This document shows positions 37,372-46,873 of a DNA stretch of 54,875 nt, in pieces. Origin of the DNA: Chloroflexota bacterium (GTDB lineage: Bacteria > Chloroflexota > Anaerolineae > Anaerolineales > VGOW01). The notes beneath the pieces are model-generated. The model searched no databases, was not told the DNA's origin, and saw only the letters and a list, made by a program, of their open reading frames with translations. The DNA is taken from NCBI GenBank assembly GCA_016213135.1, contig JACRBQ010000026.1, positions 1 to 54,875 of the forward strand, given 5' to 3'. How positions within the stretch are numbered: position 1 is the first letter of the stretch; each line of letters begins with the position of its first letter. A program made the position numbers and the translations under genes.

Positions 37372-37400
37372 GCACTACAGCAGATTTTTCTTCGATGTAC

Positions 37401-37462
37401 GGGCGAAGCATTCGCCTCCGGCGCCCAAAGCCACAAGAATCCGCGCGGCGAATGCTTCGCCC
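37401..37462. repeat. Palindrome after pheA
   Basis: Perfect 16-bp arms GGGCGAAGCATTCGCC (37401-37416) and GGCGAATGCTTCGCCC (37447-37462). It lies between the convergent pheA and VWA genes (37372-37514, otherwise empty) and may terminate one or both, although no T-run follows. Confidence 0.75.
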
Positions 37463-37514
37463 CAACCTCGCGCCATCAATTAATTGAGAATCGGCTCTAA
37501 CCACCAACTACCCA

Positions 37515-38447
37515 CTATCCCGCGTCCAATTCCTCTTTCACCGTGCGGTACAACGTCTCGGCGCGCAGTTCGTTGAGCGTGAGGCAGGCGCAGCCCAAAT
37601 GCTCGGCCAGACTCCGGGCCAGCCCCTGATCGAACGCGGCGTGCTCCATGTTGATCACCACACTGCGGATCTTCTCGTCGCGGATCAGTTCGGCGGCGCG
37701 GTAGGCTTCCTCCTGCGGCGGCAGGTCGGTCATGGATACGTTGCCTGCGCCGTCGGTGAGCAGAATCATCAGCGGCATCACATCGGGGTGCAGGCGCTTT
37801 TCCTGGGCGAGGATTTTGTACGACATCGTCAGCCCGGCTGAGAGCGGCGTTTTGCCGCCCACGGGAATATCGGCCATGGCCTTTTGCGCCAGCAGCACCG
37901 AGTTGGTGGGGGGCAGGATGAGGCGCGACTGGTTTTTCTGGAATACGATGAGGCCCACCCGGTCGCGCCGCTGATAAGCGTCGGTGAGCAGCGACATGAT
38001 GGCCCCTTTGGTGGCGCTCATGCGCTCGGCCACCGCCATGCTCCACGAGGCATCCACCACAAACAGAATCAGGTTGGCCGCTTTGCGGACGCGGACTTTG
38101 CGCTGGAAGTCTTCGGGCTTAACGGCAAACGCCACCCGCGCGGTTTTGCGCTGCTCCCCCCGCTGCGCTTGCAGGGGCGCGGCGGCGCGCAGGGTGGCGT
38201 CGAAGGCGAGGTCGTTGGTTTTGCCGTGGGCGGGCCGGGCCTGAATGTAGCGGCCCCGCTTGCGGTCGGTGCGGGTGCGGCTGCGCTTGCCGCCCTGGTT
38301 GCGGGTGAGCTTGTCGAGCGGCGTGTTCAAACTGCGCGGGGTGAACTCTTCGCCGGCTTTGACCTTTTGCCCGCCCTCCCACCAGTACGAGTCGCGGGTG
38401 TCGAACACGGATTGGGGGGCGGCCTCGGCTTGCCCCAGATCGGGCAT
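37515..38447 (-). CDS. VWA-domain protein (magnesium-chelatase D-like)
   Basis: A 310-aa protein with a von Willebrand A domain at about 122-310 and an intact MIDAS: DASWS (132-136), GGKTPLSAG and LLTDGAGN. The N-terminal 120 residues are charged and Pro-rich, with WWEGGQKVKAGEEF and many Arg/Lys, as in the linker of ChlD/BchD; the AAA domain of full ChlD is absent. It follows the BchI-like gene by 23 nt. Together they resemble an I/D pair that remodels a target enzyme using ATP. No chelatase H subunit is nearby, so a tetrapyrrole role is not assured. Confidence 0.85.
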   Translation of the reverse strand: MPDLGQAEAAPQSVFDTRDSYWWEGGQKVKAGEEFTPRSLNTPLDKLTRNQGGKRSRTRTDRKRGRYIQARPAHGKTNDLAFDATLRAAAPLQAQRGEQRKTARVAFAVKPEDFQRKVRVRKAANLILFVVDASWSMAVAERMSATKGAIMSLLTDAYQRRDRVGLIVFQKNQSRLILPPTNSVLLAQKAMADIPVGGKTPLSAGLTMSYKILAQEKRLHPDVMPLMILLTDGAGNVSMTDLPPQEEAYRAAELIRDEKIRSVVINMEHAAFDQGLARSLAEHLGCACLTLNELRAETLYRTVKEELDAG

Positions 38448-38470
38448 GTCCTCCGAGGAGGTCTGGTTAG

Positions 38471-39568
38471 CTACCCCTTGTTTTTTTTTACCGGCGACTT
38501 TTCTTCCGACGGGTTGGGCGTGCCCTCGGCGTTGCCAAACTCGGAGCGGATTTGCTCCATGCGCTCTTCGAGGTCGTATACGCTCACTTCCGTCTTCTGG
38601 AATGGCCCGTGCTTGATGCGGTGCGGCAGGGCCAGTTCGGCGGCCAGCACAATATCCTCGTCGTTGATGGCCGTGCGCCCGCCGAAGGCGGCCTGGGCGC
38701 GAGCCGCGCGCAGAATCACGAGGTCGGCGCGGTGGCCGTCCACGCCCATGGAAGTGGTGAGGGCGGCAATGCCCTCCAGGTCGCGTTTGGAATAGGTGAC
38801 GCTTTCGACGATAATCCGCGCCTGCTCAATCTCGTCGGTCAATTCCGTTTCTCTGGCTTCCCAGGTCTGTCGGAACGCCTCAGAGTCGTTTTCGTATTGC
38901 AGGTTGCGCTCCATAATCGCCACGCGGTCGGGGGCGTTGGTCAGGCCGTGAATGTCCACCGCCAGCGCAAAGCGGTCGAGCAGCTGCGGGCGCAGGTCGC
39001 CTTCTTCGGGGTTCATGGTGCCCACGAGAATGAAGCGGGCCGGGTGGGCAAAGGAGATGCCTTCGCGCTCCACCACGTTGATGCCCATGGCCGCCGAGTC
39101 CAGCAGCACATCCACCACGTGATCGTCCAGCAGGTTCACTTCGTCCACGTACAGCAGGCCGCGATTGGCCGCCGCCAGCACGCCCGCCTCAAAGTGGCGC
39201 TCGCCCCTTTGGATGGCTTTTTCGATGTCCAAGGTGCCCACCACCCGGTCTTCGGTGGCGCTGACGGGCAGGTTCACAAACGACGTGCGGCGGGTGGTCA
39301 CGGGCAGGGGGTCGTTGGCGGCTGCCCGTTCGTGGCACTCGGTGCACCACGTGGTCGGGCGGTCGGGATCGCAACTGAAGCGGCAGCCTTCGACCACGCG
39401 CACTTCGGGCAACAACGCGGCCAACGCGCGGGCTGCCGTCGATTTGGCGGTGCCGCGCTCGCCGCGAATCAACACGCCGCCGAGGCGCGGATTCACGGCA
39501 TTCAAAATCAATGCGCGTTTCATGCGCTCCTGCCCGACGATGGCGGTAAAGGGAAAAATGGGTGGCAT
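38471..39568 (-). CDS. BchI/ChlI-like AAA ATPase
   Basis: A 365-aa AAA+ motor with IVGQERMKRALILNAV, Walker A GERGTAKST (36-44), LLYVDEVNLL as Walker B, and the ChlI-type sensor blocks VGTMNPEEGDLRPQLLDRF and GHRADLVILRAARAQAA. A cysteine-containing insert (CRFSCDPDRPTTWCTEC) follows Walker A, as in many magnesium-chelatase-like proteins outside photosynthesis. I start at MPPIFPF, with CCGGAG 6 nt upstream. It is probably an MoxR/BchI-type chaperone working with the VWA protein downstream; insertion of Mg or Co into tetrapyrroles is possible but unproven. Confidence 0.88.
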   Translation of the reverse strand: MPPIFPFTAIVGQERMKRALILNAVNPRLGGVLIRGERGTAKSTAARALAALLPEVRVVEGCRFSCDPDRPTTWCTECHERAAANDPLPVTTRRTSFVNLPVSATEDRVVGTLDIEKAIQRGERHFEAGVLAAANRGLLYVDEVNLLDDHVVDVLLDSAAMGINVVEREGISFAHPARFILVGTMNPEEGDLRPQLLDRFALAVDIHGLTNAPDRVAIMERNLQYENDSEAFRQTWEARETELTDEIEQARIIVESVTYSKRDLEGIAALTTSMGVDGHRADLVILRAARAQAAFGGRTAINDEDIVLAAELALPHRIKHGPFQKTEVSVYDLEERMEQIRSEFGNAEGTPNPSEEKSPVKKNKG

Positions 39569-39670
39569 GCAAACTCCGGATGGGTGGGGTGGGACGATGA
39601 GGATTATACCGCAAACGATCTGATTTGCGGTCTGGGCGCGATGGACGTAGTATTGTGTATCCAACCTACC

Positions 39671-39829
39671 GCGCAGAGAGCGCAGAGGCAATACCGCAAA
39701 ACTCGCTTTGCGCACGGAGTTCCGGCGGCAGTTGGACTGCCACTGCCGCAGTGCAACTGCGGCGGGAACACGCCTGCCGAGTGACTTTTGCGGTGCTGCC
39801 AAAAAACTCTGCGGACTCTGCGCTCTGCG
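39671..39829. repeat. Large imperfect palindrome upstream of the cyclase gene
   Basis: The 368-bp gap between the BchI-like gene and the cyclase gene (39569-39936) holds no gene. Most of it is a palindrome: GCGCAGAGAGCGCAGAGGCA and TACCGCAAAACTC on the left are mirrored by CTTTTGCGGTGCTGCC and CTCTGCGCTCTGCG on the right. The centre (39724-39765) contains GGCGGCAGTTG and GCAACTGCGGCGGG and closely resembles the centre of the element at 42080-42182. Confidence 0.75.
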
Positions 39830-39936
39830 ATAAACCAACGGCTCAAGCGCATGAATGCAGGCCATCCGACAGGTTTACAATCGGCACATCCGCGCGCAGG
39901 CGCACGACCTTTGGTAAGGCAACTGCTTGTAGTGGC

Positions 39937-42900
39937 ATGACTGACTTGCTCGCGACCCTTGCCAGCTATGTGCCAGCGCTGGTGGCGCGGCGGCTCAGCC
40001 AGCACCCGGTTGCCGCCGACCAGCCCGTGGCCGAGAACATCCCCGCCGCCGCGCTGCTGGCCGATATTTCCGGCTTTACGGCGCTGGCCGAACGGCTGGC
40101 CCAGGCCGGGCCTGCGGGCGCGGAAGAGCTGACCCGGCTGCTCAACGGCTACTTCGGGCAACTCATCGACCTCATTGCGGCGCACGGCGGCGATGTGGTG
40201 AAGTTCGCCGGCGATGCCCTGCTGGCCCTGTGGCCCGCCGATTCCGGCGGCGGCCCTCCGGCGTTGCGGACGGCAGCGTTGCGCGCCGAACAGTGCGGGC
40301 TGCAAATCCAGAAGACTTTGCAAGAGTACACCGCCGCCGGAGGCTTACGCCTTTCGATGCGCCTCAGCGTCGCCGCGGGCGAGGTGTTCACCGCGCAACT
40401 GGGCGGCGTGAACCAGCGGTGGGAATTGCTGGTGGCGGGCGAGCCGATTGTGCAAGTGAGCGCCGCCAACAAACAGGCCCAGCCGGGGCAAGTGGTGGTT
40501 GCGCCGGGCGCGTGGGCGCTCACACAATCCGCCTGCCGGGGCGTGGCCCTGCCGCCCCAGCCCCAAGGCAGCCCGGAGGTGCTGGAGGCCGTGCTATTCC
40601 CCGTGCCGCTGCGCCCCGCTGCCGCCCCGCCGCTTTCCCCCGAAGCCGAAGCCGCCCTGCGCACCTATATCCCGCCTGCCGTGCTCTCGCGGCTGGCCGC
40701 CGGGCAAACCGCGTGGCTGGCCGAACTGCGACGGATCACCGTGGTGTTCATTAACCTGCCGGACCTCAACTCGCGCACTGCGCCGGCGCAGGCGCAGGAA
40801 ATTGTGCAGGCCCTGCAAAGCGATGCCCATCGCTACGAGGGCAGCATCAACAAACTGAACGTGGACGACAAAGGCGCGTCGCTGGTGGTGGCCACGGGGC
40901 TGCCGCCTCTGGCCCACGAAGACGACGCGGCGCGCGGCGTGCAGGCCGCGCTGGCCATGCGCGACTCGCTGCGCAAACTCGGCGCCCGCTGCCACATTGG
41001 CATTGCCACCGGGCGCGCCTTCTGTGGCTCGGTGGGCAACGACACCCGCCGCGAATACACCATGGTGGGCGGGGTGGTGAATTTGGCTGCGCGGCTGATG
41101 CAAGCGGCCACCGACGACGTGCTGTGCGATGCCGCCACTCATCAAGCCGCATCCGCCGGCCTCGATTTCACCTCGCTGCCCGCCATCACCGTCAAAGGCA
41201 GAACCGAACCCGTGCCCGTTTACCGCCCGCTGCCCGGCGGCAAGCAGGCGGCGCGGCGGCCGCAACCGGCTACCAGCTCCGGCATTGTGGGGCGTGTGGC
41301 CGAGCGCGCCCTGCTGGCCGAACTCATCCCGGCGCTCACCCTGCACCGGCAGAGCAGCCTCGTCATCATCGAAGGCGAAGCAGGCATAGGCAAGTCGCGG
41401 CTGATCGGCGACCTGCGGCGGCAAGCCGAAGCCCGGCATGCCAGGGTGCTCATGGCCTCCGGCAGCGCCATCGAGCGGGCCACGGTGTATCACGCCTGGC
41501 GGCCCGTGTTCAACGAACTTTTCGGCCTCGACCCGTTGGCCGAGCCCGATGCGCGCCGCGAGAGCGTGCTGCGGCAACTCGGCGACCGGCCTCAACTGTT
41601 GCGGCTTGCGCCCTTGCTCAGCGGGCTGCTCTCGCTCGATATGCCCGACAACGACCTCACTGCCGAAATGGCCGGGCAGTCGCGCGCCGACAACATCCGC
41701 CTGGCGTTGCTGCAACTGCTGCAAGCCGCCGCCGCCAAACCCCTCACCCTCATCGTCGAAGACGCCCACTGGCTCGACTCGGCCTCGTGGGCGCTCACCG
41801 CGCTGGCGGCCGAACGGGTGCGCCCGCTGCTGCTCGTCGTCGCCACCCGGCCGCTCGGCGATCCGGCCAACCCCTCCGCCGAAACCGCCGCGCTGCCTTC
41901 GGCTTATATGGAATTGATCCGCACCCCGGGGGCGCATCGGTTGCAACTGGCGGCCCTGTCGCCGGAGGAAACTGTGTCGCTGGTGCGCAGCCGGCTGGGG
42001 GTGACTTCGTTGCCCGAGGCCGTCAGCGCTTTCATCCGTGACAAAGCCGAAGGCCACCCTTTCTTCAGCGAAGAGCTAGTAGTCCGCCAAGCCTATTGTG
42101 ATGGGCGGCAGTTGCACTGCCGCCCGCGCCGCAGTACAACTGCGGCGGATCAGACACCCATCAATTTAGGCTTGGCGACCTACTAGCCTACGCCTTGCGC
42201 GACGCCGGGCTGATCACTGTAGCCAACGGCGAATGCCGCCTGGCGCCCACCGCCGGCGACCTGCGCGACCTCAACTTCCCCGACACGGTGCAGGGCGTCA
42301 TCATCAGCCGCATTGACCGCCTGGCGCCGCCGCAGCAACTGGCTCTCAAAGTGGCCAGCGTCATCGGGCGCGTGTTCGCCTTCCGCACCCTGAGCGACAT
42401 TCACCCGGTGGAAGCCGACAAGCCCCGCCTGGGCGAAACCCTCAACGTGCTGCAACGGCTCGACCTCACGCCGCTCGAATCGCCCGAGCCGTCGCTGGCC
42501 TACATCTTCAAGCACATCATCACGCAAGAGGTGGCCTACAACCTCATGCTCTTCTCGCAGCGGCGCGAACTGCACCGCGCCGTGGCGCAATGGATTGAGC
42601 GCACTTACGCCGACCACCTCTCGCCCTCGTACCCGTTGCTGGCTTACCACTGCGGCAAAGCCGATTTGACCCTCAAAGCCATAGACTATCTGGAAAAGGC
42701 CGGCGAGCAGGCGCTGAACAACTACGCCAATCAGGAGGCGGTGGCCTTCTTCAACGAAGCCCTGGCCCTCAGCGAAGAACGGCGCACGAGCGCCGCCGAC
42801 CGCCGCGCCAATCGCCCCCAGAGCCGGTCCGGCGGGCGGCGGGTGGCGCAGGTCGTCCGCGCCGCGACGTTTCAGCGCGCGCGCTGGCGCCGGCAGTTGG

Positions 42901-44264
42901 GCGAGGCGCATCAGGGGCTGGGGCATCTGGCCGAAAGCCGCCGGCACTTTTCCGAGGCGCTGGCCCTGCTTGGCTCGCCCATGCCCGCCACCCTGGGCCA
43001 GTGGGCGGCGCAAGTGCTGGGGCAGGTGGTGCAGCAGGGATGGCATCGCCTCGTGCCGCCTCGCCCCGCCGAAACCTCGCCGGAGGCCGCCGCCCTCAAA
43101 CTGGAAATGGCCCGCACTTACGGCTTGCTGGGCGTGCTGTATTACCTGTCCAACGAAACCGTGCCCATTGCGTACACCGCGGTGCGCACCCTCAACATTG
43201 CCGAAGGCCTGGCCCCCTCGCCCGAACTGGCCGACGCCTACACCAACGGCATGGTCATCGCCGGGGTCATCCCGTATCACGCACTGGCCCGCCTCTATGG
43301 CCGCCGCGCCCTCGAAACCGCGCGCCGCATCAACCACCCACGCACCACGGCTTACGCGCTCATCGGTGCAGGCGTTTATAACCTGGGGCTGGGCCAATGG
43401 GCCGAGGCCGGCAAAGCCCTGCAAGAGTCCGTCAGCATCTCCGATCAAGTGGGCAACTGGCAGCGGTGGAGCGAAGCGCTCATTTTGATGGAGCAAGGGG
43501 CGTACTATCAGGGCGAGTTTGAGCGCGGCCTGCAATTGGCTACCGATCTCATGGACTCGGCCCGCCACCGCGACAACCAGCTGCATCAGGCATGGGCCTT
43601 CTCGGGCCAGGCCGAAAACACCCTGCGGCTGGGCCGCGCCGCCGCTGCCGCCGAACTGGCCCAGGCCGCCATTGCCCTGTATGCCGACAACACCGACCGC
43701 GTATCCGAAACCGCCACGTACGGCCTGCTCACGCTGGCGCAACTGCGGCAGGGAAATTTGCCGTTGGCTCGCCAAACCGCCGAGCGCCTAGCCGCCCTGC
43801 TGGCGAAACTCTCCTCGTCGGTGAGCTACTATTTGCTGGACGCATTGGCCGCCGTGGCCGAGGTGCACCTCACCCGGTGGGAAGCCGAGAGCCAGACCGA
43901 CCCGCGCAGCGCGGACGCCAAATCGTTGCCGCCATTGGCGCGCAAAGCGTGCGCCGCCCTGCGCAGACTGGCGCAGGTGTTTCCCATGGGCGGGCCGCGC
44001 GCGTGGCTCTACGAGGGATGGGCGCAATGGCTGTCGGGCCGGCCGCTGCGCGCGCGCCAGAGTTGGCGCAAAAGCCTGGCTCTGGCCGAACGATTGGCCA
44101 TGCCCTACGACCAGGCCCTGGCCCACTATGAGCTTGGCCGCCATGCCGCCGGGGCCGAACGCCAAACCCGGTTGGCGCAAGCGTGCGACCTGTTTGCGCG
44201 GTTGGGCGCGGCACACGATCTCGACCGCGCCCGCAACGCGCAGACTCAGCCGCGAGGAGGCTGA
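39937..44264 (+). pseudogene. sAC-like adenylate cyclase/ATPase/TPR gene, split by a palindromic insert
   Basis: Removing 107 bp (42080-42186) restores one 1,406-aa ORF that reads through as FFSEELAYALRDAGLI. It has two class III cyclase domains (CHD1 near 40-180 with ADISGFTAL and GGDVVKFAGDALLAL; CHD2 near 264-420, where the first metal Asp is Asn in VVFINLPDL), a P-loop ATPase (EGEAGIGKSRLI near 480, LTLIVEDAHW near 603), and a long TPR-like C-terminus. This is the layout of bicarbonate-responsive soluble adenylate cyclases, including the asymmetric C2. As it stands, the 5' part can still yield a protein of about 750 residues with both cyclase domains and the ATPase; the 3' part (from 42195) lacks its own clear start signals. 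Confidence 0.85.
42080..42182. mobile_element. 103-bp MITE-like palindromic element with CTAG target duplication
   Basis: The terminal inverted repeats are TAGTCCGCCAAGCC (left) and, reversed, TAGGTCGCCAAGCC (right), followed inward by TATTGTGATGGG and its imperfect mirror. CTAG flanks both sides (42076-42079 and 42183-42186). The inner core (42103-42148) forms two nested hairpins (GGCGGCAGTTGCACTGCC and CCGCAGTACAACTGCGG). It codes for nothing, so it must have been moved by enzymes supplied elsewhere. Confidence 0.88.
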
Positions 44265-44320
44265 TGAATTCGACGCCGAGGTTGATGCCCCGGCTGCTTG
44301 ACTCTGCCCCTCGCAAAAGA

Positions 44321-44326
44321 TAGAAT
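44321..44326 (+). promoter_or_regulatory. -10 element for leaderless coaE
   Basis: TAGAAT lies 7 nt before the coaE ATG (44334), with no Shine-Dalgarno between. Confidence 0.5.
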
Positions 44327-44333
44327 ATCGCCC

Positions 44334-45503
44334 ATGTCCCGTTGGCCCGGAAAATACGTCATAGGACTCACCGGCAACATTGCCACCGGCAAGAGCGTGG
44401 TGCGCAAGATGCTGGAACATCTCGGCGCGTTTGGCATCGACGCCGACGGGCTATCTCATCGCGCCATGGACAGAAGCGGCCCGGCCTATGCCCAGGTGGC
44501 GCAGACTTTCGGCGAGCTGATTGTGGGCGACGACGGGCAGATCGACCGGGAAATGCTGGGCGGCATTGTGTTTGCCAACCCCAAAGCGCTGGCCAAGCTC
44601 GAAGCCATCGTGCATCCTTACGTGCGGCAGGCGGTGGATATTTTGACCGCCCGCGCCCAACAGCCGGTGATTGTGGTCGAGGCCATCAAACTGCTTGAGA
44701 GCGAGATCGCCGGGTGGTGCGATTCGGTGTGGGTGGTGGATGTGCCCCCACAGGCCCAGGCCGCCCGCCTGATGCACAAGCGCGGCCTCACCGCCGAGCA
44801 GGCGCAACTGCGCATCGCCGCCCAGCCTTCTCAGAACGACAAAATCGCCAAAGCTGACGTGGTCATCGACAATGGCGAGTCGTTCGAGGAAACCTGGTCA
44901 CAGGTACAGTCGCACTGGCTGCGGCTGGTGCCCGGCCAAGTGGTGCCCGACCTCGACGACATGGTGGCCATGACTCCCACGGCGCCGCAGATGACGCTGG
45001 GGGCGGCTCCCACCGTGATGGTGCGTCGCGGCAAACCTGCCGACGCGGCGGCCATTGCCACCTTCATCAATCAAAGCACTCAAAACGCTCGCTCGCTCAC
45101 CCGCGCCGATGTGATGGCGGCTTTCGGCGAAAAAGCGTTTGTGCTGGCGCAGGTGAACGACTCGCTGGGCGCGCTGGCCGGGTGGCAGGTGGAAAACCTG
45201 GTGACCCGCGTGGACGATATGTACGTGCTGGATAATGTGCCGCCCGATTTGATATTCAAGCCGTTGCTCGAGTCCATTGAAACCGCCTCGCGCGAACTGC
45301 AGAGCGAGGCCGCGTTTCTGTTCGTTCCCCCGGCGCTCAAGGGTGGGGCGGCGGCGGCGCTGGCGCAGGCCGGGTACGAGGAAACCAGCGCCGACAACCT
45401 CACCATTACCGCCTGGCGCGATGCCGTGCGCGAGTCGCAACCGGCAGGCGCGCTGGTGTTTTTCAAGAAACTGCGCGAGGACCGCGTCATGCGGCCCGTT
45501 TAG
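44334..45503 (+). CDS. coaE: Dephospho-CoA kinase fused to a GNAT-like domain
   Basis: Last step of coenzyme A synthesis (3'-phosphorylation of dephospho-CoA). Residues 1-200 are a full CoaE with P-loop GLTGNIATGKS (11-21), IDADGLSHRAM, and VVDVPPQAQAARLMHKRGLT. Residues about 228-389 add a GNAT acetyltransferase-like fold (VMVRRGKPADAAAIATFINQ, then LAQVNDSLGALAGWQVENLV). Ordinary CoaE is about 200 aa. The fused domain may regulate or use CoA, which is inference. I start at MSRWPG, 7 nt after a TAGAAT hexamer. Confidence 0.88.
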   Translation: MSRWPGKYVIGLTGNIATGKSVVRKMLEHLGAFGIDADGLSHRAMDRSGPAYAQVAQTFGELIVGDDGQIDREMLGGIVFANPKALAKLEAIVHPYVRQAVDILTARAQQPVIVVEAIKLLESEIAGWCDSVWVVDVPPQAQAARLMHKRGLTAEQAQLRIAAQPSQNDKIAKADVVIDNGESFEETWSQVQSHWLRLVPGQVVPDLDDMVAMTPTAPQMTLGAAPTVMVRRGKPADAAAIATFINQSTQNARSLTRADVMAAFGEKAFVLAQVNDSLGALAGWQVENLVTRVDDMYVLDNVPPDLIFKPLLESIETASRELQSEAAFLFVPPALKGGAAAALAQAGYEETSADNLTITAWRDAVRESQPAGALVFFKKLREDRVMRPV

Positions 45504-45511
45504 GAGTTGCG

Positions 45512-45733
45512 ATGAATCGAGTGATTGACTGGGCCAAGACTCACCCCAGGCTCACCGCCTGGCTGGCGCTGGGGGCAGGCATGTCGGCCATTATTGCCTA
45601 CGAGGCCCGCGACGTGGGGCTGCTGCCGACGCAATGGCTGGCCCTCATTGTGGCCACCGTGCTGGTGGCCGGGGCCTGCGTGTGGATTATCGGCTGGGAC
45701 GACGGGGACGAGCCGGACGAGACGCAGAAATAG
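45512..45733 (+). CDS. Small two-helix membrane protein
   Basis: A 73-aa protein with two hydrophobic segments (LTAWLALGAGMSAIIAY and WLALIVATVLVAGACVWII), a basic N-terminus and an acidic tail (GWDDGDEPDETQK). AGGAG precedes the ATG by 5 nt, and it lies 8 nt after coaE, so it is co-transcribed. Family unknown; the role may be structural or regulatory. Confidence 0.7.
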   Translation: MNRVIDWAKTHPRLTAWLALGAGMSAIIAYEARDVGLLPTQWLALIVATVLVAGACVWIIGWDDGDEPDETQK

Positions 45734-45751
45734 GCTGACAGGGGAAAACAA

Positions 45752-45786
45752 AAAGCGGCAGGCCATTGGCGTCTGCCGCTTTTCTT
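45752..45786. terminator. Bidirectional terminator
   Basis: AAAAGCGGCAG and CTGCCGCTTTT form a stem around a 10-nt centre, with A-run and T-run on the two sides, between the convergent small membrane protein gene and the secreted repeat protein gene. Confidence 0.85.
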
Positions 45787-45794
45787 GTTGGGGT

Positions 45795-46784
45795 TTACCA
45801 CCACGGCAAGAACGATGTGCTGGTGCGGCCCGTCAGATTGTTGTAGGTTACAGCGATGTCAATGGGCACCGACCGGCCGGGTTGGGCCTGGCCAAAGGGA
45901 AATTCCAATTGGGTGATGCCCCGGTTATCGGTCGGCAGGGGCAAGTTGTAGGTCCGCTCGCCCGAGGCAAAGTGCGCCACCGCTCTTACCGTGGCTCCTT
46001 TGACGGCGATCCCATGCTGGTCGCCCACAAACACGTAAATTGTCTGCGAGCCTGCGCTGCCGGTGACAGGCCACTTCGGTGAAGCGCGAACCGTGAGCCG
46101 CGTGATCGCCTTGAATTGGCTGGCCCCCGGAGCCGTCAAACCCGGATCCAGTTTGAAGGCCTTGAACGCCAGCGTGCCCAAGGCGGTCAACTGCACCCGC
46201 TGTCGGGCAGGCAGTTCCGGATGCCATTCCATGCGCGCCTGCTGAAACGCCTGCACGAGGCGCTGATTCTCGATGCCGTACTCGCCGATGGGGTAGCCGA
46301 AAACCGCCACGCCGCCGTGCTCCAGGAAAAAATCCAGAAATGCGTTGCATACCGAGTGGCCGGTGGCTACAAAATACAAGCAGCGCGGATCGTTGGCTGC
46401 GGGGATCTGGTTGGCGGCCAGCGGCGGATGCGCCAGGCCAAGCTCCTCGGCCAGTTTGCCAAGCTGCACCTGCGAGTCCGCCGGGTTCTCCGGATAATAT
46501 TCGAAGCGCGCATTTTGGAAATACTGCACCAGTCGCCCGCCAGCATTCACAAACTCATCGGTAATCGGATACCCGAAAACCTCCAACCCGCCGTTGGCGT
46601 CGAAGTGCGTGAGGAAGTTGCCGCGGACGGTGTGGCCGGTTTCGTCGAAATAGCGCTCGCCCAACTGTTGCTGCGCGGGGGCGGCGGCCACGGCCACCAA
46701 CAGCACCACTACGGCGGTTACCAAAATACCCGCCGACAGTCGTCCCTCATGGTGACTTGCTAATCTTGCCACTTGTCTATCCAT
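45795..46784 (-). CDS. Secreted protein with two 'VFGYPI' repeats
   Basis: A 329-aa protein with an N-terminal signal or anchor (LSAGILVTAVVVLLVAVAAA). Two tandem repeats of about 75 residues follow: each has a TGH motif (DETGHTV, VATGHSV), GG-x-x-VFGYPI, then RLVQ-x-FQ-x-AR-x-E and PE, ending VQL. The last 100 residues form an Ig-like beta domain (TIYVFVGDQHGIAVKGATV). Such repeats are frequent in Chloroflexota surface proteins; they may bind cell wall or sugars, but the function is not known. A TATAAT at about 46800 and GGGGAGG before the ATG support the start. Confidence 0.75.
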   Translation of the reverse strand: MDRQVARLASHHEGRLSAGILVTAVVVLLVAVAAAPAQQQLGERYFDETGHTVRGNFLTHFDANGGLEVFGYPITDEFVNAGGRLVQYFQNARFEYYPENPADSQVQLGKLAEELGLAHPPLAANQIPAANDPRCLYFVATGHSVCNAFLDFFLEHGGVAVFGYPIGEYGIENQRLVQAFQQARMEWHPELPARQRVQLTALGTLAFKAFKLDPGLTAPGASQFKAITRLTVRASPKWPVTGSAGSQTIYVFVGDQHGIAVKGATVRAVAHFASGERTYNLPLPTDNRGITQLEFPFGQAQPGRSVPIDIAVTYNNLTGRTSTSFLPWW

Positions 46785-46873
46785 CCTCCCCTTGGGGCGT
46801 ATTATACGGGGTGACGAAAATCACGGCAAGTGCGTGATGTCATGCGACAACACGACAAAAGACATTCCGGTGT

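Noticed and set aside
39937..44264. The cyclase gene split considered as a sequencing frameshift
   Set aside because: The 107-bp excess has terminal inverted repeats and a 4-bp target duplication, and its removal restores the frame exactly; an insertion explains it fully.
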